From contig JADIMV010000054.1 in NCBI GenBank assembly GCA_017694515.1, forward strand, positions 1 through 46,921: 46,921 nucleotides of DNA, in the 5' to 3' direction. Shown in pieces: positions 1 to 7,501 of this stretch (position 1 is the first letter of the stretch; every line of letters begins with the position of its first letter). This DNA is from Candidatus Aphodosoma intestinipullorum. Its GTDB lineage: Bacteria; Bacteroidota; Bacteroidia; Bacteroidales; Paludibacteraceae. The translations under genes and the position numbers were made by a program. Under the pieces are notes generated by a model, which saw only the letters and a list, made by a program, of their open reading frames with translations, was not told where the DNA came from and ran no database searches.

Positions 1-781
1 TGGGGTGCTCGACAGTGCGCTTGTCGTATTCGTGCTTGTATTTGCAGAAGCCTTTGAATATGGCGTTTGCAAGGGATTTCTGTCCTGCTGCCGAGAGGAG
101 GTACTTTTCCTCTTCGGAGTAGCTGATGAAGCCAAGCTCGACGAGTATGCTGGGCATCTTCACCTGATGGAGTACCCAGAAGGGAGCCTGACGAACGCCA
201 CGGTCGTGGCGTTTGATGGATACTAGTTCGCTCTGTATGTAGTAAGCCACCTCGGCCGAGAGGTCGGTGTATTTGGACTGCATGAACTCGAACATGATGT
301 ATGAGTCGGGCGAGTTGGGGTCGAAGCCCTGATATGACTCCTTGTCGCCATCGAGGAGTAGTACGGCGTTTTCGCGCTTGGCCACGTCGAAATTGGCATC
401 GGTCTTCGAGAGACCGAGTATGTATGTCTCCGCGCCGTGTGCGCTGGCGGCCTCGGCGGAGTTGGTGTGAATGGAGATGAAGAGGTCGCCGTCGGCGCGG
501 TTCGCCATGTCGGAACGCTCTTTCAGCGGCACGTATATGTCGGACTTGCGCGTGTAGACTACTTTTACGTCGGGGTATTCCTTTTCAATCATCTCTCCGA
601 CGAGAGTGGCGACTTTGAGGTTGATGCTCTTTTCCTGTCCTATCTTACCGAGAGTGCCGGGGTCTTTGCCGCCGTGTCCGGGGTCGAGGATGAGGGTGAA
701 AGTGCCGGTGGCCGCCGTCAGTGGGAGGAGCGGCGAGGCCAGAAAGAGAAGCGTTGCGAGAAATATGACGTTGCGTTTCAT
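1..781 (-). CDS. N-acetylmuramoyl-L-alanine amidase, C-terminus cut off by window edge
   Basis: Zinc amidase of the Amidase_3 (AmiC/CwlM-like) family, which cuts the bond between MurNAc and the first L-alanine of the peptide stem in the periplasm. The reading frame is open from the ATG at 781 to the window edge (about 260 codons). It starts with a signal peptide (MKRNVIFLATLLFLASPL, then a TAATG region). The zinc-binding motifs are visible: DPGHGGKDPG (His), the Glu in GQEKSINL, and SIHTNS (His). The late motif VELGFISYSEE, typical of the family, is also present, so only the extreme C-terminus is missing. The gene has its own phylum-type promoter at 842-872 and diverges from udk. I am sure of the family. 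The exact paralogue cannot be named. Confidence 0.9.
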   Translation of the reverse strand, partial: MKRNVIFLATLLFLASPLLPLTAATGTFTLILDPGHGGKDPGTLGKIGQEKSINLKVATLVGEMIEKEYPDVKVVYTRKSDIYVPLKERSDMANRADGDLFISIHTNSAEAASAHGAETYILGLSKTDANFDVAKRENAVLLLDGDKESYQGFDPNSPDSYIMFEFMQSKYTDLSAEVAYYIQSELVSIKRHDRGVRQAPFWVLHQVKMPSILVELGFISYSEEEKYLLSAAGQKSLANAIFKGFCKYKHEYDKRTVEHP

Positions 782-841
782 TTTTATAACTGTGTGAATG
801 ATGCTATTCCGCTGGCAGTATGGTGCGGCGGAATTTCTCCG

Positions 842-872
842 CAAAGATAGTGAAAGTTGGGCGCAACGCAAA
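842..872 (-). promoter_or_regulatory. Bacteroidota-type promoter of the amidase gene
   Basis: On the minus strand TTTG (869-872) is followed after 19 bp by TATCTTTG (842-849). This matches the Bacteroidota primary sigma consensus TTTG-N19/20-TAnnTTTG. It predicts a leader of about 55 nt before the ATG at 781. Confidence 0.75.
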
Positions 873-928
873 GAACCGGAGAAAGTTTGGGGCTTGGGGG
901 GCGGTTGAGGATAAGGCGTGGATAGGTG

Positions 929-942
929 GAGAGTACGTGTTT
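929..942 (+). repeat. Intergenic repeat core GAGAGTACGTGTTT, copy 1 (short form)
   Basis: Exact 14-bp core preceded by GGATAGGTG and followed by GG. This is the short-form context seen again near 23905, 43861 and 46820. It lies between the divergent amidase and udk genes, outside both promoters. Confidence 0.85.
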
Positions 943-986
943 GGAGGCGGTTGAGAGCGGCGGGCAGACAGCGCGTGGATAGGGAG

Positions 987-1046
987 GGCTTCGGGGGAGC
1001 TTCGGGAGGGCTTCGGCGAGAGTACGTGTTTTTAACCTAAATTTGC
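987..1046 (+). repeat. Intergenic repeat, long form, copy 2
   Basis: A stretch with repeated CTTCGGG units leads into GGCTTCGGC and the 14-bp core (1018-1031). The tail TTTAACCTAAATTTGCA follows. The same arrangement recurs inverted at 28887-28965 and direct at 33989-34058. The tail contains TAAATTTG (1038-1045), which resembles a -7 box, but no -33 box is correctly spaced, so I do not call it a promoter. Confidence 0.8.
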
Positions 1047-1128
1047 AAATGGGCGCGGAGGTGTGAGGAAGAATGTGCCGGGGCTATAACGGGCTATGAT
1101 GAGGGGGTGATTAATTATCAGGTTTACA

Positions 1129-1160
1129 TTTGGCCATGTGGTACAGATTGCTTACCTTTG
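1129..1160 (+). promoter_or_regulatory. Bacteroidota-type promoter of the udk operon
   Basis: TTTG (1129-1132), 20-bp spacer, TACCTTTG (1153-1160). Transcription would start near 1166 and give a short leader before the udk ATG at 1192. It could drive udk and the closely spaced genes behind it. Confidence 0.75.
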
Positions 1161-1191
1161 TGCATTGCGGTACATAACGGAACAGGAAGAT

Positions 1192-1815
1192 ATGTTGGTC
1201 ATAGGTATAGCAGGAGGCACGGGGTCAGGCAAGACTACGGTGGTGAGGAAAATCGTGGAGAGCCTGCCGGAGGGCGAGGTTGTCGTCCTGCCGCAGGATT
1301 CGTATTACAAGGACAGCAGCCATGTGCCTATGGAGGAGAGGCAGCTCATCAATTTCGACCATCCCGACGCTTTCGACTGGGGACTGCTCACGGAGCAGCT
1401 CATGATGCTGAAGGAGGGGCGGGCGATTGAGCAGCCGACATATTCGTACCTGACCTGCACGCGCCAGAAGGAGACCATACATATAGAGCCGAGAGATGTG
1501 GTGATAGTGGAAGGGATACTCGCGCTGTGCGACGAGAGGCTGAGGGAGCAGATGGACCTGAAGGTGTTCGTGGATGCAGACCCGGACGAGAGGCTGATAA
1601 GGGTCATCTGCCGGGACATGGTGGAGCGCGGCAGGACTGCGGAGGCTGTCATGGAGCGGTACACGCGTGTGCTGAAGCCGATGCACCTGCAATTCATAGA
1701 GCCTACGAAAAGGTATGCCGACCTGATAGTGCCGCAGGGGGGCGACAACAGGAGGGCAATCGAGATATTGACAATGTATATAGAGAAGAATCTCGGCCTG
1801 CCGTGGAGGCCGTGA
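1192..1815 (+). CDS. udk: Uridine kinase
   Basis: Phosphorylates uridine and cytidine with ATP or GTP to give UMP or CMP (pyrimidine salvage, cytoplasm). The 207-aa product has the P-loop GGTGSGKTT at residues 8-16, a DxxSYY segment just after it (PQDSYYKD), and the nucleoside-binding motif FDHPDAFDW, all typical of Udk. Length fits the family (about 205-215 aa). The reading frame is open further upstream to 1138. I chose the ATG at 1192 because homology starts at once (MLVIGIAGGTGSGK) and AGGAAG lies just upstream. The stop is followed after 2 nt by the next gene, implying co-transcription. Confidence 0.95.
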   Translation: MLVIGIAGGTGSGKTTVVRKIVESLPEGEVVVLPQDSYYKDSSHVPMEERQLINFDHPDAFDWGLLTEQLMMLKEGRAIEQPTYSYLTCTRQKETIHIEPRDVVIVEGILALCDERLREQMDLKVFVDADPDERLIRVICRDMVERGRTAEAVMERYTRVLKPMHLQFIEPTKRYADLIVPQGGDNRRAIEILTMYIEKNLGLPWRP

Positions 1816-1817
1816 CG

Positions 1818-2564
1818 ATGTGGACGGATATGGGCATGATGCTTGACAGGATATTGTTCCTTGACATTGAGACTGTGCCGTGCGCGGAGCGGATGGGGCA
1901 GATGAGCGAGGAGATGCAGGAGCTGTGGCGCATTAAGTTTGCGCAGTTGCAAGGACGTATGCCGGAACGTTTTACGGCGGAACAGACTCCGGAGGAGGGG
2001 TTCGCCTGCGGAGCGGGAGTGTATGCGGAGTTTGCCAAGGTGGCGTGCATCTCGGTGGGGTTCGTGTATATGTCCGGCACGGAGAGGCGAGTGAGGCTCA
2101 AATCGTTCTGCGGAGACGACGAGAAGACGGTGCTGGAGGGGTTTGCCGCGCTCGTGAACAAATTCATGGTGTCGAAGGACTACTCGGTGTGCGGGCATAA
2201 TATAAAGGAGTTCGATATGCCGTTCATCATGAGGCGTATGCTGGTGAACGGGATAAGGATACCGGCGGCGATAAACGTCATGGGCAGAAAGCCGTGGGAG
2301 ACGAATTTCATCGACACGATGGAGATGTGGAAGTTCGGGGATTTCAAGAGCTTCACATCGCTCAGGCTGCTTGCCGCACTGTTCGGAGTGCCATCGCCGA
2401 AGGACGACATAGACGGGTCGCAGGTGGCCGACGTGTATTACAGAGAGCATGACCTGAAACGCATAGCGACGTATTGCCAGAAGGATGTGCTGACCACGAT
2501 ACAGATTTATCTGAGAATGAACGGCGAGGCCATTATAGCTGCCGAGGCCGTGGAATATGTATAG
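1818..2564 (+). CDS. PolB-like 3'-5' exonuclease-domain protein
   Basis: A 248-aa protein of the DNA polymerase B exonuclease-like family (DEDDy type), often annotated as a predicted 3'-5' exonuclease. The three exonuclease motifs are visible: FLDIETVP (motif I, D-x-E), GHNIKEFDMPFI (motif II, Asp) and YCQKDVLTT (motif III, Tyr and Asp). There is no polymerase domain. It starts 2 nt after the udk stop. Later ATGs at 1830, 1836 and 1839 are also possible because the conserved part begins at LDRILFLD. The substrate is unknown, and a role in DNA or RNA trimming is inference from the motifs. Confidence 0.85.
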   Translation: MWTDMGMMLDRILFLDIETVPCAERMGQMSEEMQELWRIKFAQLQGRMPERFTAEQTPEEGFACGAGVYAEFAKVACISVGFVYMSGTERRVRLKSFCGDDEKTVLEGFAALVNKFMVSKDYSVCGHNIKEFDMPFIMRRMLVNGIRIPAAINVMGRKPWETNFIDTMEMWKFGDFKSFTSLRLLAALFGVPSPKDDIDGSQVADVYYREHDLKRIATYCQKDVLTTIQIYLRMNGEAIIAAEAVEYV

Positions 2565-2570
2565 CAGGAG

Positions 2571-3971
2571 ATGTACAGACCGCGTATAGTCCTTATGGCA
2601 GCCGCATTGGCACTTCTGACCGCACTGTGTTCGTGCGGGGCGGGAGGTGCGCGGGCGTACACGGCTGAGGGCGACAGCACGATATACACCAATGACCTCG
2701 ATTCGATAAGGAGGCGGGGAATTCTGCGAGTCGTGACAACGGAGGGCGCTTTCTCCTATTATGTGGACAGCAAAGACAGGACACAAGGGTATGACTATGC
2801 GCTGGCAAGCAATTTCGCCGACTATCTCGACCTCGAGATGGAGCTTATAGTGGCGGACGATGTGCCTGATATGCTCGACATATTAGAGAGGGGGGAGGCG
2901 GATATAGCCGCATACCGTGTGGCATATCTTGAAAAGAACAGGGCGCGGTTCCTGTTCACCGAAAAGGGAACGTACACGACGATGGTACTTGTGCAGCGGC
3001 GCGGTTTCTACCGTGTCGGCGACGCTACGGAGCTGATAGGCAAAACGGTGCTTGTGCCGCCGGAATCGAAGTACGCGATAAGGATGCGCAATCTGAACGA
3101 TGAGGTCGGGGGCGGCATAGACATAAAAGTCGTGCCGGACACGGTGACAGTCGATGACCTCATGTATATGGTCTCACGCGGCGAGGCCGACTATTGTGTG
3201 GCCGATGACGACATAGCCGCGCTGAACAACACGAGGCTACAGAACCTCGATGCGGGAATGAAAGTCAGCCTGCCCCAGAAGAAGGGCTGGGCAGTGAGGC
3301 GCGATGCCCCGAAGCTGCTCGATGCGGTGAACGCATGGCAGGCGGAGATGGCGGACACGAAGCTGGTGAGACGGCTCAGGGATGTCTATATATCGCACAA
3401 CACGTATTATGACCGGTATAAGGCCGATATCCCGAAAGGGGCGGTATCGCCATACGACGACATATTCAAGCGCTGCGCCAAGGAAATCGGGTGGGACTGG
3501 AGGATGCTGGCCGCATTGGCGTGGAACGAGTCGCACTTCAACCCATACGCAGAGTCGCTTGTCGGGGCGAAAGGTATCATGCAGATGATGCCGCGCACGG
3601 CGGCGAAATACGGACTCGACTCAGTGTCGATACATGACCCGGAAAGGAGCATAGAGGCCGGAGTGCAGTATATCAAGCGTCTGAACATGATATTCGCGAG
3701 AGTGGAGGACAGCGAGGAGAGGATAAAGTTTATCCTTGCGGGGTATAACGCCGGGCCGGGGCACGTGCTCGACGCTATGGCCCTGGCAGAGAAATACGGT
3801 GAGAACCCGTATGTGTGGGACGGCGCGGTAAGCAAATACCTGTTGCTGAAGAACAAGCCGGAATACTATAAAGACCCTGTGTGCCACAGCGGTTTTTTCA
3901 GGGGCAAGCATACGGTGCGCTATGTGACCGATGTCTACCGCACTTACGAGAAGTATCTGGGCATGAAATAA
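2571..3971 (+). CDS. mltF: Membrane-bound lytic murein transglycosylase F-like lipoprotein
   Basis: Cleaves the MurNAc-GlcNAc bond of peptidoglycan to form 1,6-anhydro ends, anchored in the envelope. The 466-aa product has a signal peptide with a lipobox ending at Cys22 (ALCSC). A solute-binding (SBP_bac_3) domain spans roughly residues 45-275. An SLT transglycosylase domain spans roughly 295-430. The catalytic Glu is Glu320 in WNESHFNP, followed by GAKGIMQMMP and YNAGPGH, which are hallmark SLT motifs. Domain order and length match MltF. The start lies 6 nt after the exonuclease stop, so the gene is probably in the udk operon. The role of the binding domain in sensing muropeptides is known for the family but cannot be read here. 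Confidence 0.92.
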   Translation: MYRPRIVLMAAALALLTALCSCGAGGARAYTAEGDSTIYTNDLDSIRRRGILRVVTTEGAFSYYVDSKDRTQGYDYALASNFADYLDLEMELIVADDVPDMLDILERGEADIAAYRVAYLEKNRARFLFTEKGTYTTMVLVQRRGFYRVGDATELIGKTVLVPPESKYAIRMRNLNDEVGGGIDIKVVPDTVTVDDLMYMVSRGEADYCVADDDIAALNNTRLQNLDAGMKVSLPQKKGWAVRRDAPKLLDAVNAWQAEMADTKLVRRLRDVYISHNTYYDRYKADIPKGAVSPYDDIFKRCAKEIGWDWRMLAALAWNESHFNPYAESLVGAKGIMQMMPRTAAKYGLDSVSIHDPERSIEAGVQYIKRLNMIFARVEDSEERIKFILAGYNAGPGHVLDAMALAEKYGENPYVWDGAVSKYLLLKNKPEYYKDPVCHSGFFRGKHTVRYVTDVYRTYEKYLGMK

Positions 3972-4001
3972 ACATCAGACAAACAGATAAACAGAGATAC
4001 A

Positions 4002-4865
4002 ATGAAAGGAATCATACTTGCGGGGGGAAGCGCGACACGGCTTTACCCGCTGTCAAAGGCAATATCGAAACAGATAATGCCTGTGTACGACAAGCCGATG
4101 ATTTATTATCCGCTGTCCACACTGATGCTGGCAGGTATAAGGGATGTGCTTATCATATCGACACCGAGAGACCTGCCCATGTTCCGCGAACTGTTCGGCA
4201 CGGGAGAGGAACTCGGCATGAGTTTCCAGTATAAAGTCCAGGAAGTGCCTAACGGGCTTGCGCAGGCGTTTGTCCTCGGCGCGGATTTCCTCGGCGGGGA
4301 GAAAGGCTGCCTGATATTAGGAGACAACCTTTTCTACGGGCAGAACTTTTCATCGATGCTTAAACGTGCGGCCGCAATCGAGAAGGGTGCGTGCGTGTTC
4401 GGGTATTATGTGAAAGACCCGAGAGCATACGGAGTCGTGGAATTTGACAGTGACGGCAAGGTAATCTCACTCGAAGAGAAACCGGCTGTGCCGAAAAGCA
4501 ACTACGCTGTGCCGGGACTGTATTTCTACGATGAGACCGTCACGGAGAAGGCCATGAGCCTGAAGCCGTCGGCACGCGGGGAGTATGAGATAACCGACCT
4601 CAACCGCCTCTATCTCGAAGAGGGTACGCTGAAAGTGGAACTGTTCGGGCGCGGGTTTGCATGGTTAGACACGGGAAACTGCGACAGTCTGCTCGAAGCG
4701 TCTGACTTCGTGGCCACGATACAGAACCGTCAGGGCTTCTATGTCAGCTGCATAGAGGAAATAGCATGGAGGAACGAATGGATTTCCACGGAGCAGCTGC
4801 GCGAATGCGGCAGACGGCTCGACAAGACACGTTACGGCCAGTATCTTCTTGACCTTGCGAAATGA
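4002..4865 (+). CDS. rfbA: Glucose-1-phosphate thymidylyltransferase
   Basis: First step of dTDP-L-rhamnose synthesis: glucose-1-phosphate plus dTTP gives dTDP-glucose. The 287-aa length is standard for RmlA. The nucleotide-binding signature appears as [11 protein letters not shown], and [17 protein letters not shown] and GDNLFYG are diagnostic. The motif has Ala (GGSATR) where many homologues have Gly, a variant I recall as common in this phylum. The start is the first ATG after a 30-nt gap behind mltF. It opens the rhamnose gene set here. rfbB (the 4,6-dehydratase) is not in the window. Confidence 0.96.
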   Translation: MKGIILAGGSATRLYPLSKAISKQIMPVYDKPMIYYPLSTLMLAGIRDVLIISTPRDLPMFRELFGTGEELGMSFQYKVQEVPNGLAQAFVLGADFLGGEKGCLILGDNLFYGQNFSSMLKRAAAIEKGACVFGYYVKDPRAYGVVEFDSDGKVISLEEKPAVPKSNYAVPGLYFYDETVTEKAMSLKPSARGEYEITDLNRLYLEEGTLKVELFGRGFAWLDTGNCDSLLEASDFVATIQNRQGFYVSCIEEIAWRNEWISTEQLRECGRRLDKTRYGQYLLDLAK

Positions 4866-4883
4866 TATAAACAGTTATCGCCT

Positions 4884-5831
4884 ATGTGCATTACGACGAC
4901 CAAGGGCAGTGTCATGTCGCGGTTCGATTCGCTGCCAATCCATTACATGGTAGTCAGACCCGAACATCCGAAAGCTGTAGTCCAGATAGTCCATGGAATG
5001 TGCGAGTACAAGGAACGCTATACGGACTTCATGCTTTTCATTGCTGAGCACGGATATGCCGTCGCCATACATGACCACCGGGGACACGGCGAGAGCGTTA
5101 AATCGCCGGACGATTACGGTTTCTTCTATTCCGGGGGATACAGAGCTGTCATAGATGACGTGAAGACTGTCAATGAGTGGATTAGAAGAGAGTTTGCCGG
5201 GCTACCGATATTCCTTTTCGGACACAGTATGGGGTCGTTGGCAGTGCGCTCATATCTGAAAAGATGTCCTGAGACAGTGGACGGGCTTGTCGTTTGCGGT
5301 AGCCCGAGCTACAACAGTTACGCGCCTGTTGCAAAGCGTCTTGTGAGGAGCATGGCCGTGATACACGGGCGTAAGCACAGAAGCAGGCGCATACAGGAGC
5401 TATGTTTCAGGAGCTATGCCGACAAATTCGGCGAAGGCCATTCGCGCAACGTATGGTTAAGCTCTGACGCAGATGTGGTGCGCACATACGACGCGGACAA
5501 CAAATGCAATTTCATATTCACGCTCAACGGCTTCTCCAACCTGTTCTCGCTCATGATGGACGCGTATTCGTCTGAAGGGTGGAAAGTGACAAACCCAGGG
5601 ATGCCGATATACTTCGTTTCAGGAGCGCATGACCCGTGCGCGATAAGCCGGGATGATTTCGAGAATGCGGCCGACATGATGAGGAAAATCGGGTACAGGA
5701 ATGTGACATCCCATTTGTATGACAATATGCGGCATGAGATATTGAACGAGAAAGGCCGGCAGACGGTCTATGAAGACCTGCTCCATCTGTTTGACGGGTG
5801 GTATATAAAATTGAAACAACAGAAACTATAG
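4884..5831 (+). CDS. Alpha/beta hydrolase, monoacylglycerol-lipase-like
   Basis: A 315-aa serine hydrolase of the Hydrolase_4 (monoacylglycerol lipase or lysophospholipase-like) group. The nucleophile elbow GHSMGS, the acid Asp in SGAHDPC and the catalytic His in NMRHEILNE are visible. The HGMCEYKERY and DHRGHGES stretches form the usual oxyanion and lid-proximal motifs. There is no signal peptide, so it is presumably cytoplasmic. The ATG at 4884 is preferred because the family usually has a short beta-strand before IHYMVVRPE; an ATG at 4914 is the alternative. It sits between rfbA and rfbC, which is unusual company for a lipase. The substrate cannot be inferred. Confidence 0.85.
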   Translation: MCITTTKGSVMSRFDSLPIHYMVVRPEHPKAVVQIVHGMCEYKERYTDFMLFIAEHGYAVAIHDHRGHGESVKSPDDYGFFYSGGYRAVIDDVKTVNEWIRREFAGLPIFLFGHSMGSLAVRSYLKRCPETVDGLVVCGSPSYNSYAPVAKRLVRSMAVIHGRKHRSRRIQELCFRSYADKFGEGHSRNVWLSSDADVVRTYDADNKCNFIFTLNGFSNLFSLMMDAYSSEGWKVTNPGMPIYFVSGAHDPCAISRDDFENAADMMRKIGYRNVTSHLYDNMRHEILNEKGRQTVYEDLLHLFDGWYIKLKQQKL

Positions 5832-5838
5832 AAACTAT
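5821..5838 (+). repeat. Tandem 9-bp repeat AGAAACTAT x2
   Basis: Two perfect 9-bp units (5821-5829 and 5830-5838) lie directly before the rfbC start. They resemble the ends of the palindromic element after rfbC, whose right arm read inward begins AGAAACTATTTTGATTTT. Confidence 0.6.
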
Positions 5839-5846
5839 ACGATAGC

Positions 5847-6401
5847 ATGGAGATAATAGAAACCCCGATAAGGGATTTAGTAGTGGTCAAGCCGAGAGTG
5901 TTTAACGACGCACGCGGCTTTTTCCTTGAGACATACAACAAAGAGAGGTATGCGGAGGCTGGGATAAAGGCCGATTTCATGCAGGACAATATGTCGAAAT
6001 CAAGCTACGGGGTCATACGCGGACTGCATTTCCAGAAAGACCCCCACAGCCAGGCAAAACTGGTGTCTGTTGTGGAAGGCGCGGTGTATGATGTCGCGGT
6101 GGATCTGCGCGCCGGGTCGCCCACATACGGACAGTGGTACGGCGTAGAACTTACCGGGGAGAACCACTGGCAGTTCTTCATCCCGCGCGGCTTCGCACAC
6201 GGGTTCTCGGTGCTTAGCCCGACGGCAGTGTTCACATACAAGTGCGACAACCTCTATTGTCCTGCGGCAGAGGGGGGGGTGCTGTTCAGCGACCCGACGC
6301 TCGACATAGACTGGCGCATACCGTCTGCGCAGGCCATCATATCAGAGAAGGACACAAGACATCCGCTGTTCAAAGATTTGCAGACGGACTTCAAATACTA
6401 A
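5847..6401 (+). CDS. rfbC: dTDP-4-dehydrorhamnose 3,5-epimerase
   Basis: Third step of dTDP-rhamnose synthesis: double epimerisation at C3 and C5 of dTDP-4-keto-6-deoxyglucose. The 184-aa product is full length. Family motifs are clear: DARGFFLETYN, SSYGVIRGLHFQ with the catalytic His, VAVDLRAGSPTYGQW, and the FIPRGFAHGFSVLS segment. The start is 15 nt after the hydrolase stop. The stop codon coincides with the left end of the palindromic element at 6401-6607, which separates it from rfbD. Confidence 0.96.
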   Translation: MEIIETPIRDLVVVKPRVFNDARGFFLETYNKERYAEAGIKADFMQDNMSKSSYGVIRGLHFQKDPHSQAKLVSVVEGAVYDVAVDLRAGSPTYGQWYGVELTGENHWQFFIPRGFAHGFSVLSPTAVFTYKCDNLYCPAAEGGVLFSDPTLDIDWRIPSAQAIISEKDTRHPLFKDLQTDFKY

Positions 6402-6607
6402 GAAACTGTTTTGATTTTCCCATATACAGTTTCCAGCTATTGAAAATGAGTATTTAAAAATATATTCGTCAATGTATTGTGCGTCCAGCCAGCCCTATTC
6501 AGCCATCATGCCCTTGAAATAGCCCGCTATTACTTCGGGCATGATAACTGAATATGTCGCGGCTGTCCATCACAATCCATATAGACGGCAAAATCAAAAT
6601 AGTTTCT
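6401..6607. mobile_element. MITE-like nested palindrome between rfbC and rfbD
   Basis: About 207 bp of non-coding DNA. The outer arms 6401-6421 and 6587-6607 are inverted repeats matching at 19 of 21 positions (left arm AGAAACTGTTTTGATTTT then CCC). Nested inside are TATTCAG (6496-6502) with CTGAATA (6548-6554), ATCATGCCC (6505-6513) with GGGCATGAT (6537-6545), and AATAGC (6518-6523) with GCTATT (6526-6531). There is no ORF. I see no clear target-site duplication. It looks like a miniature inverted-repeat element or a large RNA hairpin in the transcript. The mobile nature is inference. Confidence 0.55.
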
Positions 6608-6614
6608 AAGAGGC

Positions 6615-7490
6615 ATGAAGATTTTAGTGACAGGGTCATACGGCCAGTTAGGAAACGAGATGCAGGTGGAGGCACGCCGCCATAAGGAGGCCGAATGCCT
6701 TTTTACCGATGCCGACACATTAGACATTTGCGACAAGGACGCTCTCGAACTCCGTGTGGCTGAAGAGAAGCCGGACTACATAGTGAACTGCGCGGCATAC
6801 ACTGCTGTGGACAAGGCTGAGGACGACGAGGCGGCGGCACACAGGGTCAATGTGGACGCAGTGAGGAACATAGGCGAGACGGCAGCACGCCACGGGGTCA
6901 AGGTGATACATGTGTCGACGGACTATGTGTTCGACGGCAACGGCCATCTGCCGTACACGGAAGATATGCCAGTCGCGCCGACAAACGTCTACGGGCGAAC
7001 GAAACTGGCCGGAGAACGGGCCTTGCTCGAGGCCGACAGCGACGCCATAATCATCAGGACGGCATGGCTCTACTCATCGTTCGGCAACAACTTCGTAAAG
7101 ACCATGCTGCGCCTCGGCAGGGAGCGCAGCACGCTCGGCGTGGTGTTTGACCAGATAGGGTCGCCGACATACGCCGCTGACCTTGCAAAGGCAATATTCA
7201 CAGTCATTTGCAGCGGGCGGTGGACACCGGGCATATACCATTTCTCGAATGAGGGCGTATGCTCATGGTATGACTTCACGAAAGCCATACACGAGGCGGC
7301 GGGCATCACCACGTGCGACGTTAAGCCAATAGAGTCGTCGGAATATAAATACCGTACGCCGCGCCCGTCGTACAGCGTGCTCAACAAACGGAAAATCAAG
7401 GAGGTGTACGGAGTGGAAGTGCCTTACTGGGTAGATTCGCTGCGCAGATGCATAGGCATTATCGAGGGCAAACAGACAGCAGACATATAG
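6615..7490 (+). CDS. rfbD: dTDP-4-dehydrorhamnose reductase
   Basis: Last step of dTDP-L-rhamnose synthesis: NAD(P)H-dependent reduction of dTDP-4-keto-rhamnose. This is a 291-aa short-chain reductase of the RmlD family. It has a Rossmann motif VTGSYGQLGNEM at the N-terminus, the conserved NCAAYTAVDKAEDD segment, VSTDYVFDG, and the catalytic Tyr and Lys in YGRTKLAGE. The ATG at 6615 follows the palindromic insert. The stop is 11 nt before the UDP-sugar dehydrogenase, linking the rhamnose genes to the diacetamido-uronate genes. Confidence 0.95.
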   Translation: MKILVTGSYGQLGNEMQVEARRHKEAECLFTDADTLDICDKDALELRVAEEKPDYIVNCAAYTAVDKAEDDEAAAHRVNVDAVRNIGETAARHGVKVIHVSTDYVFDGNGHLPYTEDMPVAPTNVYGRTKLAGERALLEADSDAIIIRTAWLYSSFGNNFVKTMLRLGRERSTLGVVFDQIGSPTYAADLAKAIFTVICSGRWTPGIYHFSNEGVCSWYDFTKAIHEAAGITTCDVKPIESSEYKYRTPRPSYSVLNKRKIKEVYGVEVPYWVDSLRRCIGIIEGKQTADI

Positions 7491-7501
7491 ACAGCAAACG
7501 G

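Noticed and set aside
437-850. A 137-codon plus-strand frame opposite the amidase
   Set aside because: The minus-strand amidase has signal peptide and zinc motifs. The plus frame has none.
1038-1045. TAAATTTG in the long repeat as a promoter
   Set aside because: No -33 box at 19-20 bp, and udk has a better promoter at 1129-1160. The equivalent position is not conserved in the other long copies.
1305-2786. A 493-codon minus-strand frame across udk, the exonuclease gene and mltF
   Set aside because: It crosses three well-supported plus-strand genes and has no recognisable domain.
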